DNA of 64,000 bases from Nostocoides sp. Soil756 (GCF_001428065.1 NZ_LMSE01000001.1:349959-413958); one strand, 5' to 3'. Numbered from the stretch's first letter, positions 38,536 to 48,036 are shown. Numbers and translations are program-made. The notes: generated by a model from the letters alone, not told the origin.

Positions 38536-39326
38536 GCAGGCTCCTCGGGCTGGGCAGCGTCGTCGGTGGCGAAGGTCGCCCGGGTGTGGACCAGCTCGTC
38601 GAGCACGGCCAGGACGGCGGCGCGGCTGCGGGCCAGCACCACCTCGATCTCGGCCATGGTGATGGGCTCGTCGGAGGGCCCGACGCCGGTGGCGGGGTTG
38701 ACCACCAGTGACACGGCGGCGTAGCGCAGCCCGGCCTCGAGGGCCAGGGTCACCTCGGGCACGCCGGTCATCCCGGCCACGGTGCCGCCGGCCAGGCGCG
38801 CGAGGCGGATCTCGGCGGCGGTCTCGAAGCGCGGGCCTTCGAAGGCGGCGTACACCCCCCCGTCGCGCATCGGCTGCCCGACCGCGGCCGCGGCCTCGAG
38901 AATCTCGCGGCGCAGGCCGGCGTCGTAGGGGGCGCTGACGTCGGTGTGCACGACGCCTTCGGGGCCCGAGCCGTCGACGAAGGTCAGCGGGCGCTGGCGG
39001 GTCAGGTCGAGGAAGTCGTCGAGGCAGACGAGGTCGCCGGGCGCGAGGTCGGGGTCGATGGAGCCGGTGACGTTGACGGCGACGACGTCCTGCACGCCGA
39101 GGTCGGCCAGGGCCCGGATGTTCGCGCGGTAGTTCACGAGGTGGGGCGGCACCGAGTGGCCGGCCCCGTGCCGGGTGAGGAACACGACGGGCAGGCCGTG
39201 CCAGTGCCCGCGCACGACCCGGGCGGTGCCCCAGGCGGTCTCGACGGTCTCCTCCGTGGGGCCCTCGAGCGCATCGAGGTCGTAGAACCCGGTGCCGGCG
39301 ACGACGGCGAGCGGGGGCAGGGTCAT
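38532..39326 (-). CDS. Methylthioadenosine/purine nucleoside phosphorylase family protein
   Basis: A 264-residue PNP/MTAP-type phosphorylase. Blocks are VVAGTGFYDL, TRHGAGHSVPPHLVNYRANIRAL, AVNVTGSI, YAAFEGPRFETAAEI and GGTVAGMTGVPEVTLALEAGL. It releases a purine base from a nucleoside such as 5'-methylthioadenosine or methylthioinosine. The ATG at 39326 matches the family's usual start; earlier codons are antisense to the next gene. It is the first gene of a coupled run (phosphorylase, deaminase, DUF985, SDR) and about 75 bp from the divergent gene at 39400. Confidence 0.85.
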   Translation of the reverse strand: MTLPPLAVVAGTGFYDLDALEGPTEETVETAWGTARVVRGHWHGLPVVFLTRHGAGHSVPPHLVNYRANIRALADLGVQDVVAVNVTGSIDPDLAPGDLVCLDDFLDLTRQRPLTFVDGSGPEGVVHTDVSAPYDAGLRREILEAAAAVGQPMRDGGVYAAFEGPRFETAAEIRLARLAGGTVAGMTGVPEVTLALEAGLRYAAVSLVVNPATGVGPSDEPITMAEIEVVLARSRAAVLAVLDELVHTRATFATDDAAQPEEPA

Positions 39327-39399
39327 GCCTCGCAACGCTACCGGGCGAGGCGCTCGTGGCGGACACCGACGGCCGGGCCCGGTGGCAGGATGCGCAGAC

Positions 39400-40926
39400 A
39401 TGGGTGAGGTGGCGCTGGCGGCGACCGGCCCGGTCTCGCTGACGGCCGGCCGCGAGGTCGCGCGGGCGGGAGGGAACGCGGTCGATGTGGCCGTGGCCGC
39501 CGCGCTCACGGCGATGGCCACCGAGCCCGGCATCGTCTCGCTCGGTGGGGGTGCCTACGTGTCGGTCTGGGCCGCCGGTGAGGAGCCCGAGGTCGTCGAC
39601 GGCAACGTCGAGATGCCCGGCCGCGGGCTGGCGCCGGAGGCCTTCGGCCGCGGGGTGCGCGAGGTCTTCACCGAGTACGGCGGCGGCGTCACCATGCACG
39701 TCGGCCCCGGCTCCGTGGCCACCCCGGGTGCCGCGCTCGCGTGCGAGGACGCCATCACCCGGCACGGCGTCGCGTCGTGGGCCGACGTCGTGGCCCCGGC
39801 CGCGCGCGCGTGCCGGGACGGGTACCGGGTGGGGGGTGCGGCGGCCCGCTACCTCGGGTTCGTCGCGCACTCCCTCTTCGGGGCCGACCCCGAGGCGCAC
39901 ACCGTGGTCACCGGGCCGGGCGGGGCGTCGCTGGCGGTGGGCGAGACCACCACCAACGGCCCGCTCGCCGACCTGCTCGACCTCGTGGGCCGTGAGGGCG
40001 CGGCCGTGCTCTCGACCGGCGAGGTCGGGCGGGCCATGGCGGCCGACCTCGCCGCCCGCGGCGGGCTGGTGACCGACGCCGACCTCGCGGCCTACGCCCC
40101 GGTCGTCCGCGTGCCGCTGCGGCGGGTGGTCGGCGACTGGGACCTGGCCGTCAACCCGCCGCCCTCGGTGGGCGGCCCGATGCTGGCGGTGATGCTGGGC
40201 GAGCTGGCCCGGGTCGGCGCCTACGAGTGGGCGGACGTACTGCGGGCCCAGGAGGCGGTGCTGCGCTACCGGCTCGAGGTGCACGACGAGGCCGACGACC
40301 TCGAGGCCGCGGGCCACGCGCTGCTGGTCGGCGTCGACCGGCACGGGCTCGCGGGGCTGCCGACCTCGGCGTCGACCGCGCACGTGTCGGCCGTCGACGC
40401 CGACGGGCTGGCCTGTGCGATCACGATGTCGGCCGGCTATGGCGCCGGGATCACGGTGCCCGGCACCGGGATGCTGCTCAACAACGCCCTCGGCGAGCCC
40501 GAGCTGAACCGGCTCGGGTTGCACGCGCTGGCCCCCGGCACCCGGCTGGCCTCCAACATGGCGCCCACCACCGGCCGCACCCGCGACGGTCGGGTCATCG
40601 CCGTGGGCTCGCCCGGGGCCGACCGCATCACCACCGCCCTGATGCAGGTGCTGGGCCAGGGCTGCCTGCACGGTGCCGACCTGGCCGCGGCCATCGAGGC
40701 GCCCCGGCTGCACGTGCGCTTCGACCCCGACGGGCGGCCCGTGGTCGAGCACGAGGCCGACCCCGGCATCAGTGCGGCGGTGGCCGCGGCCGGGCTGCCC
40801 GCCCACGACCACGGCGCGCTCTCGATGTACTTCGGCGGCGTCGGGGCCGCGTACCGTCGCGAGGACGGCCGGCTGCAGGCGGCCGGTGACCCGCGGCGCG
40901 AGGCCGCGGTCGCCGTCCTGCCCTGA
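39400..40926 (+). CDS. Gamma-glutamyltransferase family protein
   Basis: A 508-residue Ntn hydrolase. The autoprocessing/catalytic Thr is probably Thr326 in TSASTAHVSAVDADG, the counterpart of TTHFSVVD in GGT. SLGGGAYV and a SNMAPT segment follow the family. It has no signal peptide, and is somewhat shorter than secreted GGTs. Could hydrolyse gamma-glutamyl amides or be a related acylase. The ATG at 39400 begins at the family's usual position; no good Shine-Dalgarno. Confidence 0.78.
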   Translation: MGEVALAATGPVSLTAGREVARAGGNAVDVAVAAALTAMATEPGIVSLGGGAYVSVWAAGEEPEVVDGNVEMPGRGLAPEAFGRGVREVFTEYGGGVTMHVGPGSVATPGAALACEDAITRHGVASWADVVAPAARACRDGYRVGGAAARYLGFVAHSLFGADPEAHTVVTGPGGASLAVGETTTNGPLADLLDLVGREGAAVLSTGEVGRAMAADLAARGGLVTDADLAAYAPVVRVPLRRVVGDWDLAVNPPPSVGGPMLAVMLGELARVGAYEWADVLRAQEAVLRYRLEVHDEADDLEAAGHALLVGVDRHGLAGLPTSASTAHVSAVDADGLACAITMSAGYGAGITVPGTGMLLNNALGEPELNRLGLHALAPGTRLASNMAPTTGRTRDGRVIAVGSPGADRITTALMQVLGQGCLHGADLAAAIEAPRLHVRFDPDGRPVVEHEADPGISAAVAAAGLPAHDHGALSMYFGGVGAAYRREDGRLQAAGDPRREAAVAVLP

Positions 40927-41003
40927 GCCCGGGGCACCGCCCCGCGGGTCCGCCACCGGTGGGTCGCACCCCGTCCCGAGGCGATCCACGAGAGAGTGCG
41001 GGG

Positions 41004-42359
41004 GTGAGCCGAGCGCCGGGGAGCCACCACCGCGAGGTGGTGCGCCTCGCCGGGCCGGCGTTCCTCGCGCTGGTCGCCGAACCGCTGTTCCTCCTGGTCG
41101 ACTCGGCCGTGGTCGGCCGGCTCGGGGTCGAGCCGCTGGCCGGGCTGGGGGTGGCGAGCGCCGTCCTGCTCACCGCCGCCAACGTCTTCGTCTTCCTCGC
41201 CTACGGGACCACCAGCGTCGTCGCACGCCGGCTGGGCGCCGGGTCACGGGCGGGCGCGGTCTCGGCCGGCATCGACGGCACCTGGCTGGCGGTCGGGCTG
41301 GGGGCCGTGACGGCCGTGGTCGTCGCCCTGTTCGCCGGCGACCTGGCCGGGGTCTTCGGCGCCTCGCCGGGGGTGCTCGACGAGGCCACCACCTACCTGC
41401 GGGTCTCGGCCCTGGGCCTGCCCGGGATGCTCGTCGTGCTCGCCACCACTGGCGTGCTGCGCGGCCTCCAGGACACCCGCACCCCGCTGGTCGCCGCCCT
41501 GCTCGGCTTCTCGGCCAACGCGGCCCTGAACATCTGGTTCGTCCACGGGCTCGGCTGGGGCATCGCCGGGTCGGCCTGGGGGACCGTCATCGCCCAGACC
41601 GCGATGGCGGTGGGGCTGGCCACGGTCCTGGTCCGCGAGGCGCGGCGCTCGCGGGTGCCGCTGCGCGCCCATCCGGGTCGGGTCCTGGTCGCGGCGCGTG
41701 GCGGGGTGCCCCTGTTGGTGCGGACCCTGGCGCTGCGCGGCGTCCTCCTCCTCACGACCTGGGTGGCCGCAGGCCTGGGCGACGTGCCGCTGGCGGCCTA
41801 CCAGGTGTCGGCAACGGTCTGGTCGTTCCTCACCTTCGCGCTCGACGCCCTGGCCATCGCCGCCCAGGCCATCACCGGGCGGGCTCTGGGGGCCGGCGAC
41901 GTGGTGACGACCCGCGCCGCCACCCGGCTGATGGTGCGCTGGGGGGTGTTGGGCGGTGTCGTGCTGGGCCTGCTGCTTCTGCTGGTGCGCCCGTTCGTCG
42001 GTCCGCTGTTCACCTCCGACCCCGAGGTCCAGGCGGCCATCGCCACCGCCCTGCTGGTCGTCGCGCTCGGTCAGCCGCTTTCGGGGTACGTCTTCGTCGT
42101 CGACGGGGTGCTGATCGGCGCCGGCGACGGGCCCTGGCTGGCCCGCGCCATGCTGGTCAACCTCGCCCTCTACCTGCCGGTGGCCCTGGGGGTACACCTG
42201 GCGGGCGACTGGCTGCTGGGCGACGGGGGCCGGCAGGGCACCGGCGACGCCCTGACCTGGCTCTGGCTGGCCTTCACCGTCTTCATGGCGGTGCGCGCCA
42301 CGCTGATGTGGCTGCGGGTGCACACCGACCGCTGGATGGTCGTGGGCGCCGCCCGCTGA
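41004..42359 (+). CDS. MATE-family efflux transporter
   Basis: A 451-residue multidrug and toxin extrusion transporter with about twelve hydrophobic helices in two related halves. LVAEPLFLLVDSAVVGRLGVEPLAGLGVAS is the MATE family's N-terminal block; ALDALAIAAQAITGRALGAG is the matching block of the second half (DinF-like branch). It likely exports a cationic or amphipathic compound by Na+ or H+ antiport. The GTG start at 41004 is chosen over an earlier GTG at 40959. Convergent with the acyl-CoA hydrolase gene. Confidence 0.85.
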   Translation: MSRAPGSHHREVVRLAGPAFLALVAEPLFLLVDSAVVGRLGVEPLAGLGVASAVLLTAANVFVFLAYGTTSVVARRLGAGSRAGAVSAGIDGTWLAVGLGAVTAVVVALFAGDLAGVFGASPGVLDEATTYLRVSALGLPGMLVVLATTGVLRGLQDTRTPLVAALLGFSANAALNIWFVHGLGWGIAGSAWGTVIAQTAMAVGLATVLVREARRSRVPLRAHPGRVLVAARGGVPLLVRTLALRGVLLLTTWVAAGLGDVPLAAYQVSATVWSFLTFALDALAIAAQAITGRALGAGDVVTTRAATRLMVRWGVLGGVVLGLLLLLVRPFVGPLFTSDPEVQAAIATALLVVALGQPLSGYVFVVDGVLIGAGDGPWLARAMLVNLALYLPVALGVHLAGDWLLGDGGRQGTGDALTWLWLAFTVFMAVRATLMWLRVHTDRWMVVGAAR

Positions 42360-42365
42360 CGCCGG

Positions 42366-43592
42366 TCAGGCCAGGCCCAGGGCGCGGGCCTCCTCCCACA
42401 GCTCGTCGCGCACGCGGGGGTGGGCGGCGTCGCGGATGAGGTGGCGGCACTGGGCACGCTGGTCGTGGCCGTAGAGCTCGGCGATGCCCTGCTCGGTGAC
42501 GACGGCGCTCTGCTGGACGCTGGTGACCGGCTCGTCGAGCAGCGGGACCACGGTCGAGCAGTCGGCCTTGGGGTGCCAGGACCGCAGGGCGATGAACGCC
42601 TGGCCGCCCGGGGAGTGCAGGGCGCCTACGACGAAGTCGGTCTGGCCGCCGAAGCCGGAGTGGATGCGCGCGTCGATCCGCGAGGCGTTGGCCTGCCCGA
42701 AGAGGTCGACCTCGAGGGCGCTGTTGACCGAGGTCATCGCGCGCTGCCGGGCGATGAGGGCGGGGTCGTTGGTGGTCTCGGTGCGCGTCATCCGCACCCG
42801 CGGGTTGCCGTCGGCCCAGGCGTACAGCTCGTCGGAGCCGAACAGGAACGAGGTGATGAGGGGGTGGTCGGGGTCGAGGGCCCCGGCCCGGTCGAGGGCG
42901 ACCACGCCGTCGGAGAACATCTCGGTCCACACCCGCAGGCCCCGCCGCCCGGCCAGCGCCGCGATCGTGGCGTCCGGGATGCCGCCGATGCCGGCCTGCA
43001 GCGTGGCGCCGTCGCCGACCCGGCTCGCCACCCGCTCGCCGATGAGGCGGCTGTCGTCGTCGGGCGGGGGTGGCGCGAGGCTGGGCAGCGGGGCGGTGAC
43101 CTCGACGGCCAGGTCGACCGCGGTCACGTCCAGCAGGGCGTCGCCGCCGGTGTACGGCATCGCCTCGTTGACCACCGCCACCACCAGGCCCGAGCGGGCC
43201 CGGCAGGCCTCCACGGCCGCGGGCAGGACGTTGACCTCGATGCCGAGCGAGAGCATCCCGTCGCGGGGCGGGGCGCAGTGCACGACCACGACGTCCGGGG
43301 CGAGCGGGCCGCGGTAGAGCACCGGCACCATCGACAGCCGGCTGGGCACGTACGAGAGGTCGCTGTGCCCGCGCATCCCGGCCCCGACGAAGCACGTCTC
43401 GGCCGTCACCCCGGGGCGGTCGGGGATGCCGGCGGGCGCGTTGAGGGCGTGCAGGACGTAGCGCTCGCAGTGGGCGTCGAGCAGCCGCACCACCTCCCAC
43501 GGCACCGCGACGTTGCCGGAGACCACGACCCGGGGGCGCCCCGGGAGGGCGGCCAGATGCCGACCGAGCTCGTCCGTGCCGACGGTGCGCAT
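42366..43592 (-). CDS. Acetyl-CoA hydrolase/transferase family protein
   Basis: A 408-residue coenzyme A transferase of the 4-hydroxybutyrate/acetyl-CoA group. LQAGIGGIPDATIAALAGRRGLRVWTEMFSDG (family glycine-rich segment and catalytic Glu region), GSDELYAWADGNP and SGFGGQTDFVVGA are characteristic. It would move CoA between acetate and a short-chain acyl group or hydrolyse acetyl-CoA. The ATG start at 43592 gives the expected length; it diverges from the DUF2277 gene 76 bp away. Confidence 0.8.
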   Translation of the reverse strand: MRTVGTDELGRHLAALPGRPRVVVSGNVAVPWEVVRLLDAHCERYVLHALNAPAGIPDRPGVTAETCFVGAGMRGHSDLSYVPSRLSMVPVLYRGPLAPDVVVVHCAPPRDGMLSLGIEVNVLPAAVEACRARSGLVVAVVNEAMPYTGGDALLDVTAVDLAVEVTAPLPSLAPPPPDDDSRLIGERVASRVGDGATLQAGIGGIPDATIAALAGRRGLRVWTEMFSDGVVALDRAGALDPDHPLITSFLFGSDELYAWADGNPRVRMTRTETTNDPALIARQRAMTSVNSALEVDLFGQANASRIDARIHSGFGGQTDFVVGALHSPGGQAFIALRSWHPKADCSTVVPLLDEPVTSVQQSAVVTEQGIAELYGHDQRAQCRHLIRDAAHPRVRDELWEEARALGLA

Positions 43593-43667
43593 GGGCTCAT
43601 CATGCTCCCGGCGGCCGGGGGTGCGTCGACACTTCCTCGGGGTGCGCGGCCGACCTACCGTGGAGGC

Positions 43668-43943
43668 ATGTGCCGCAACATCCGCCAGCTCCACAACTTC
43701 GAGCCGCCTGCGACCACCGAGGAGGTGGCGGCCGCGGCCCTGCAGTACGTGCGCAAGGTCAGCGGCGCCACCCGCCCCTCGCAGGCCAACGAGGCGGCCT
43801 TCGCCCGCGCGGTCGAGGAGGTCGCCGAGGTCACCCAGCGGCTGCTCGACGCCCTGGTCACGGCCGCGCCGCCCAAGGACCGCGAGGTCGAGGCGACCAA
43901 GGCCCGAGCCCGGGCGGCGGAGCGCTACGGCCGCACCGGCTGA
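43668..43943 (+). CDS. DUF2277 family protein
   Basis: A 91-residue protein. MCRNIRQLHNFEPPATTEEVAAAALQYVRKVSG is the DUF2277 opening, with a conserved Cys at position 2. Mostly helical, about one third Ala/Glu. A TGGAGG lies 4 nt before the ATG. No function known. Confidence 0.85.
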   Translation: MCRNIRQLHNFEPPATTEEVAAAALQYVRKVSGATRPSQANEAAFARAVEEVAEVTQRLLDALVTAAPPKDREVEATKARARAAERYGRTG

Positions 43944-44348
43944 GTCGTCGGCCGCCTGCTCGGCGCGCCGTTCGGCCCCCCGGCGGCGCGCCACCTCTGT
44001 GGATGGCGACACGCCCGGGACTTTCTCACGTGCACACCCCGTGGACGACGAACCTGCAGTTCAGGACGTTGTCAGCGCCGGCACTCGGCGGTTGTCCACA
44101 GGGTTGCCCACCGTCGGTGCACAACGTGCCCGGCGGTTCTCCACAGGTCATCCACCGCTCGTCCCCAGCCGTTCGGACGATGTGCGCGCCTCGACTTTGA
44201 GGGCGCGGCGTCGCCGTCCTACGGTGACTCGGCAGGCCCCGGTCGGGGTCGGTGTCGGACCTCTCTGGTGGTCTTGGTCCCGCCCGGTCGAGCAGGTCAG
44301 GGTCCGGGGGTCCGGGCCACCGGGTTGACGTCGAGAGGGGTTGGGCGC
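43944..44348. promoter_or_regulatory. dnaB upstream region with DnaA-box-like sites
   Basis: This 405-bp gap has no gene and a markedly lower GC. It contains TTGTCCACA (44092-44100), identical to a common actinobacterial DnaA box, TTCTCCACA (44137-44145), TGTGGATGG (43998-44006, minus-strand CCATCCACA) and TCATCCACC (44148-44156). The cluster could bind DnaA to regulate dnaB. It is too sparse for an origin, and no dnaA or dnaN lies nearby. Confidence 0.45.
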
Positions 44349-45719
44349 GTGAGCATCGCCGAGCTGGGCACGGGCTACACCGGGTCCGAGCGAGCCCCGG
44401 ACGACCGCGTCCCCCCGCAGGACCTGCACGCCGAGCAGTCGGTGCTGGGCTCGATGCTGCTCGACAAGGACGCCATCGCCGACTGCCTCGAGGAGTGCAA
44501 GGCCCACGACTTCTACCGGCCGGCGCACGAGGCGATCTTCGACGCCATCCTCGACCTGTTCGGGCGGGGCGAGCCGGCCGACGCCATCACCGTCGCCGAC
44601 GAGCTCGGCAAGCGCGGCGACCTGGTGCGGGTCGGCGGGCAGGCGTACCTGCACCAGCTGATCCAGTCGGTGCCCACGGCCGCCAACGCCGGTTACTACG
44701 CCGAGATCGTGCACGAGCGGGCGGTGCTGCGGCGCCTGGTCGAGGCCGGCACCCGCATCGTGCAGATGGGCTACGCGCAGGGCGAGGGCGACATCGCCGA
44801 CATCGTCAACCGCGCCCAGGCCGAGGTCTACGGGGTGGCCGAGCAGCGCGGCGGCGAGGACTACCACGTGCTCGGCGAGCTGCTCAACGAGACGATGGAG
44901 GAGATCGAGGCCGCCTCGGGGCGCACCGACGACCTCATCGGGGTGCCCACCGGCTTCATCGAGCTCGACGAGCTCACCCACGGGCTGCACCCGGGCCAGA
45001 TGATCGTCGTCGCGGCGCGCCCGGCCGTCGGCAAATCAACGCTCGGGATCGACATCGTGCGGGCGGCCGCCATCAAGCACAACATGGCGGCGGCGGTGTT
45101 CTCGCTCGAGATGAGCCGCACCGAGATCACCATGCGCATCCTGTCGGCCGAGGCAACCATCCAGCTGCAGGACCTGCGTCGCGGCCTGAAGAACCAGGAA
45201 CAGTGGACCAAGCTGGCGCGGATCATGGGCAAGATCTCCAACGCGCCGCTGTTCATCGACGACAGCCCGAACATGTCGCTCATGGAGATCCGGGCCAAGG
45301 CGCGCCGGCTCAAGCAGCAGCACAACCTCAAGCTCATCGTCATCGACTACCTGCAGCTGATGACCAGCGGCAAGAAGGTCGAGTCGCGCCAGCAGGAGGT
45401 CGCCGAGTTCTCGCGGGCCCTGAAGCTGCTGGCCAAGGAGCTCGAGGTGCCGGTCATCGCCATCAGCCAGCTGAACCGTGGCCCCGAGCAGCGCACCGAC
45501 AAGCGGCCCCAGATGTCGGACCTGCGTGAGTCGGGCTCGATCGAGCAGGACGCCGACGTCGTCATCCTGCTGCACCGCGACCGCGGCGACGCCGAGCGCG
45601 AGGGGGAGGCCGACGTCATCGTGGCCAAGCACCGCAACGGCCCCACCAAGGACATCGTGCTGGCATTCCAGGGGCACTACTCGCGCTTCAGCAACATGGC
45701 CCAGGACAGCGGCTTCTAG
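44349..45719 (+). CDS. dnaB: Replicative DNA helicase DnaB
   Basis: A 456-residue hexameric helicase. The N-terminal DnaB domain (PPQDLHAEQSVLGSMLLDKDAIADCLE) is followed by the RecA-like ATPase with Walker A ARPAVGKST (Lys229), Walker B LIVIDYLQLM and the SQLNRGPEQR motif. No intein is present; length is standard. The GTG at 44349 is preceded by GAGAGGGG. Usually rpsF-ssb-rpsR-rplI precede dnaB in actinobacteria; here an unrelated DUF2277 gene does, so the neighbourhood is rearranged. Confidence 0.95.
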   Translation: MSIAELGTGYTGSERAPDDRVPPQDLHAEQSVLGSMLLDKDAIADCLEECKAHDFYRPAHEAIFDAILDLFGRGEPADAITVADELGKRGDLVRVGGQAYLHQLIQSVPTAANAGYYAEIVHERAVLRRLVEAGTRIVQMGYAQGEGDIADIVNRAQAEVYGVAEQRGGEDYHVLGELLNETMEEIEAASGRTDDLIGVPTGFIELDELTHGLHPGQMIVVAARPAVGKSTLGIDIVRAAAIKHNMAAAVFSLEMSRTEITMRILSAEATIQLQDLRRGLKNQEQWTKLARIMGKISNAPLFIDDSPNMSLMEIRAKARRLKQQHNLKLIVIDYLQLMTSGKKVESRQQEVAEFSRALKLLAKELEVPVIAISQLNRGPEQRTDKRPQMSDLRESGSIEQDADVVILLHRDRGDAEREGEADVIVAKHRNGPTKDIVLAFQGHYSRFSNMAQDSGF

Positions 45720-45866
45720 GTCGCCGGCCCCCGGACGCGCCAGCCGGGTGCGCGCTCGCGAGCCGGTTCCGTGGCGGTGAGCCTTCTGCAGCAGGCTCGG
45801 GCGCATCGACCCGGCTCGAGTCCGTCGACGGGGCGGTTCACGAACCGGCGCCGGTGCGGCTCGGAG

Positions 45867-46232
45867 TCAGGCCAGGCGGTCGCCGAGCAGGGCGATGAAC
45901 TCGTCGGCCATGGCGAGCCGGCGCTCGAGGTCGGCGCGTCGAGCGGTGGCGTCGGCCAGGGTGTCGACCAGCCGGGCCCGGGCCTCGGCCGCACCGGCCG
46001 CGGAGACGGCGTCCAGCGCCTCGATGTCGCACAGCGCCGCCGCCATCTGCTCGAGGGTGAAGCCCAGCGGCTTCATCCGGCGGATGAGCAGGATCTTCTC
46101 GACGTCGGCCTCGGTGTACTGGCGGAACCCGCCGTCGCTGCGCCCCGACGGCCGCAGCAGCCCCACCTCGTCCCAGTGCCGCAGGCTGCGCAGCGACAGC
46201 TCGGTGCGGGCGGCGACCTCGCCGATGTGCAT
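45867..46232 (-). CDS. MerR-family transcriptional regulator
   Basis: A 121-residue regulator: N-terminal winged helix MHIGEVAARTELSLRSLRHWDEVGLLRPSGRSDGGFRQYTEADVEKILLI, then a coiled-coil helix (ALDAVSAAGAAEARARLVDTLADATARRADLERRLAMADEF). No cysteine effector loop, so probably not a metal sensor. It diverges from a SulP transporter over the palindrome at 46302-46318, its probable operator. An in-frame GTG at 46271 would add 13 residues. Confidence 0.85.
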   Translation of the reverse strand: MHIGEVAARTELSLRSLRHWDEVGLLRPSGRSDGGFRQYTEADVEKILLIRRMKPLGFTLEQMAAALCDIEALDAVSAAGAAEARARLVDTLADATARRADLERRLAMADEFIALLGDRLA

Positions 46233-46301
46233 GGTCGGCGGGGGCTCGGGCGGTGGCGCGTCGGGGGTCACGGGGTCGCTCTCGCTGGCACGGAGGTAAA
46301 A

Positions 46302-46318
46302 CCTCACGTTACGTGAGG
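46302..46318. promoter_or_regulatory. Perfect palindrome CCTCACGTTACGTGAGG, MerR operator
   Basis: Two 8-bp arms, CCTCACGT and ACGTGAGG, around a single T. The length and symmetry fit a MerR-family dimer bound in the spacer of an over-long promoter. It lies between the merR-type start (46232 or 46271) and the SulP start (46444), so it may control both. Confidence 0.75.
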
Positions 46319-46443
46319 GTATGGTCGTCGCAGACTTCCGCCGGCGATGGTGCCGGCCGCGCCCAGGGCGCACCCCCACCCTCTCAGCCCCACTGGGGCG
46401 TCGGCCCGCGACGCCTCGAGACGGCCACCCCGAACGGAGCACC

Positions 46444-47976
46444 GTGAGCACGTCCACGCCCGACGCGCCCGTGGGCGCTCCGGCCACCCCCGCCGCCCCG
46501 GCCCTCGGCGTCCGCGCCGCCCTGCGCTCGCCGGCCCTGCTGCGCACCGAGGTCCTGGCCGGGCTGGTCGTCGCCCTGGCCCTGATCCCCGAGGCCATCT
46601 CGTTCTCGATCATCGCCGGGGTCGACCCCCGGGTCGGCCTCTTCGCCTCGTTCACGATGGCCGTCTCCATCGCCGTCCTGGGCGGGCGCCCGGCGATGAT
46701 CTCGGCGGCCACGGGCTCGATCGCCCTGGTCGTCGCCCCCGTCTCGCGCGAGTACGGCCTCGACTACCTTGTCGCCACCGTCCTGCTCGGCGGCCTTCTC
46801 CAGGTGGTCCTCGGCCTCGCCGGGGTGGCGCGCCTGATGCGCTTCATCCCGCGCTCGGTGATGGTCGGCTTCGTCAACGCCCTCGCCATCCTCATCTTCC
46901 TGGCCCAGCTGCCACACCTGGTCGACGTGCCCCTGGCCGTCTACCCGATGGTCGCCGTCGGCATCGCCGTCATCGTCGCGCTGCCGCGGGTGACGCGCAT
47001 CGTGCCGGCGCCGCTGGTCGCGATCGTCGCGCTCACCGGCTTCACGCTGCTGGCCGCCGTGAACGTGCCGACCGTCGGCGACGAGGGGGCGCTGCCCGAC
47101 AGCCTGCCGACCCTGTTCGTCCCGGACGTCCCACTCACCCTGGACACCCTGCGGGTCATCGCCCCCTACGCGCTCGCCATGGCCGTGGTCGGCCTCCTCG
47201 AGTCGCTGCTCACGGCCAAGCTGGTCGACGACATCACCGACACCCCTTCGCACAAGACCCGCGAGTCCTGGGGCCAGGGCGCGGCCAACGTCGTCACCGG
47301 GCTCTTCGGGGGCATGGGCGGCTGCGCGATGATCGGGCAGACCATGATCAACGTGAAGGTCTCGGGGGCCCGCACCCGCATCTCCACGTTCCTCGCCGGG
47401 GTCTTCCTGCTCGTGCTCGTCGTGGGCCTCGGCGACGTCGTGGCGCTCATCCCCATGGCCGCCCTCGTCGCCGTGATGGTCATGGTCTCGGTCGGCACCT
47501 TCGACTGGCACAGCATCCGCCCCGCCACCCTGCGCCGGATGCCCCGCTCCGAGACCGCGGTGATGGTCTCGACCGTGGTGGTGGTCGTCGCCACCAACAA
47601 CCTCGCCATCGGGGTGGTCGTCGGCGTGCTCGTCGCCATGGTCCTGTTCGCCCGTCGCGTCGCGCACCTCACCGACACCCACCGCGAGCTGGTCGAGGCC
47701 GCCGGCGGCAGCGTCACGGCCCGCTACACGGTGACCGGCGAGCTCTTCTTCGCCTCCAGCAACGACCTGTACACCCAGTTCGACTACGCCGCCGACCCCG
47801 CCCGCGTGGTCATCGACCTCAGTCGCTCGCACGTCTGGGACGCCTCCACCGTCGCCGCCCTCGATGCGATCACCACCAAGTACGAGCGCCGCGGCACGAC
47901 GGTCGAGATCGTCGGACTGAACCCCTCCAGCGCCGCGCGGCACGGCCGGCTCACCGGCTCGCTCCCCTCACACTGA
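46444..47976 (+). CDS. SulP-family inorganic anion transporter with STAS domain
   Basis: A 510-residue membrane transporter: a hydrophobic region of 10-14 helices (EVLAGLVVALALIPEAISFSIIAGVDPRVGLF signature) and a C-terminal STAS domain (YTVTGELFFASSNDLYTQF, VVIDLSRSHVWDASTVAALD). Substrate probably sulfate, bicarbonate or a related anion. The GTG at 46444 has GGAGCACC upstream and follows the MerR operator, so its expression is probably switched by the divergent MerR protein. Confidence 0.85.
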   Translation: MSTSTPDAPVGAPATPAAPALGVRAALRSPALLRTEVLAGLVVALALIPEAISFSIIAGVDPRVGLFASFTMAVSIAVLGGRPAMISAATGSIALVVAPVSREYGLDYLVATVLLGGLLQVVLGLAGVARLMRFIPRSVMVGFVNALAILIFLAQLPHLVDVPLAVYPMVAVGIAVIVALPRVTRIVPAPLVAIVALTGFTLLAAVNVPTVGDEGALPDSLPTLFVPDVPLTLDTLRVIAPYALAMAVVGLLESLLTAKLVDDITDTPSHKTRESWGQGAANVVTGLFGGMGGCAMIGQTMINVKVSGARTRISTFLAGVFLLVLVVGLGDVVALIPMAALVAVMVMVSVGTFDWHSIRPATLRRMPRSETAVMVSTVVVVVATNNLAIGVVVGVLVAMVLFARRVAHLTDTHRELVEAAGGSVTARYTVTGELFFASSNDLYTQFDYAADPARVVIDLSRSHVWDASTVAALDAITTKYERRGTTVEIVGLNPSSAARHGRLTGSLPSH

Positions 47977-48036
47977 CGCCGGCGCCCGGCGCCGACGGCC
48001 GGACGGGCGGCCGGCTGCGCACAGCCGGGATGCCGG

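Noticed and set aside
37114..40989. Minus-strand frame of about 1,290 codons appearing to fuse amidohydrolase with upstream sequence
   Set aside because: Only the last 473 codons (from GTG 38535) match a family; the rest is antisense to the phosphorylase region and GGT gene.
43990..44160. Possible replication origin (oriC)
   Set aside because: Only one exact DnaA box and three weak ones, with no AT-rich unwinding region and no dnaA/dnaN next to it.
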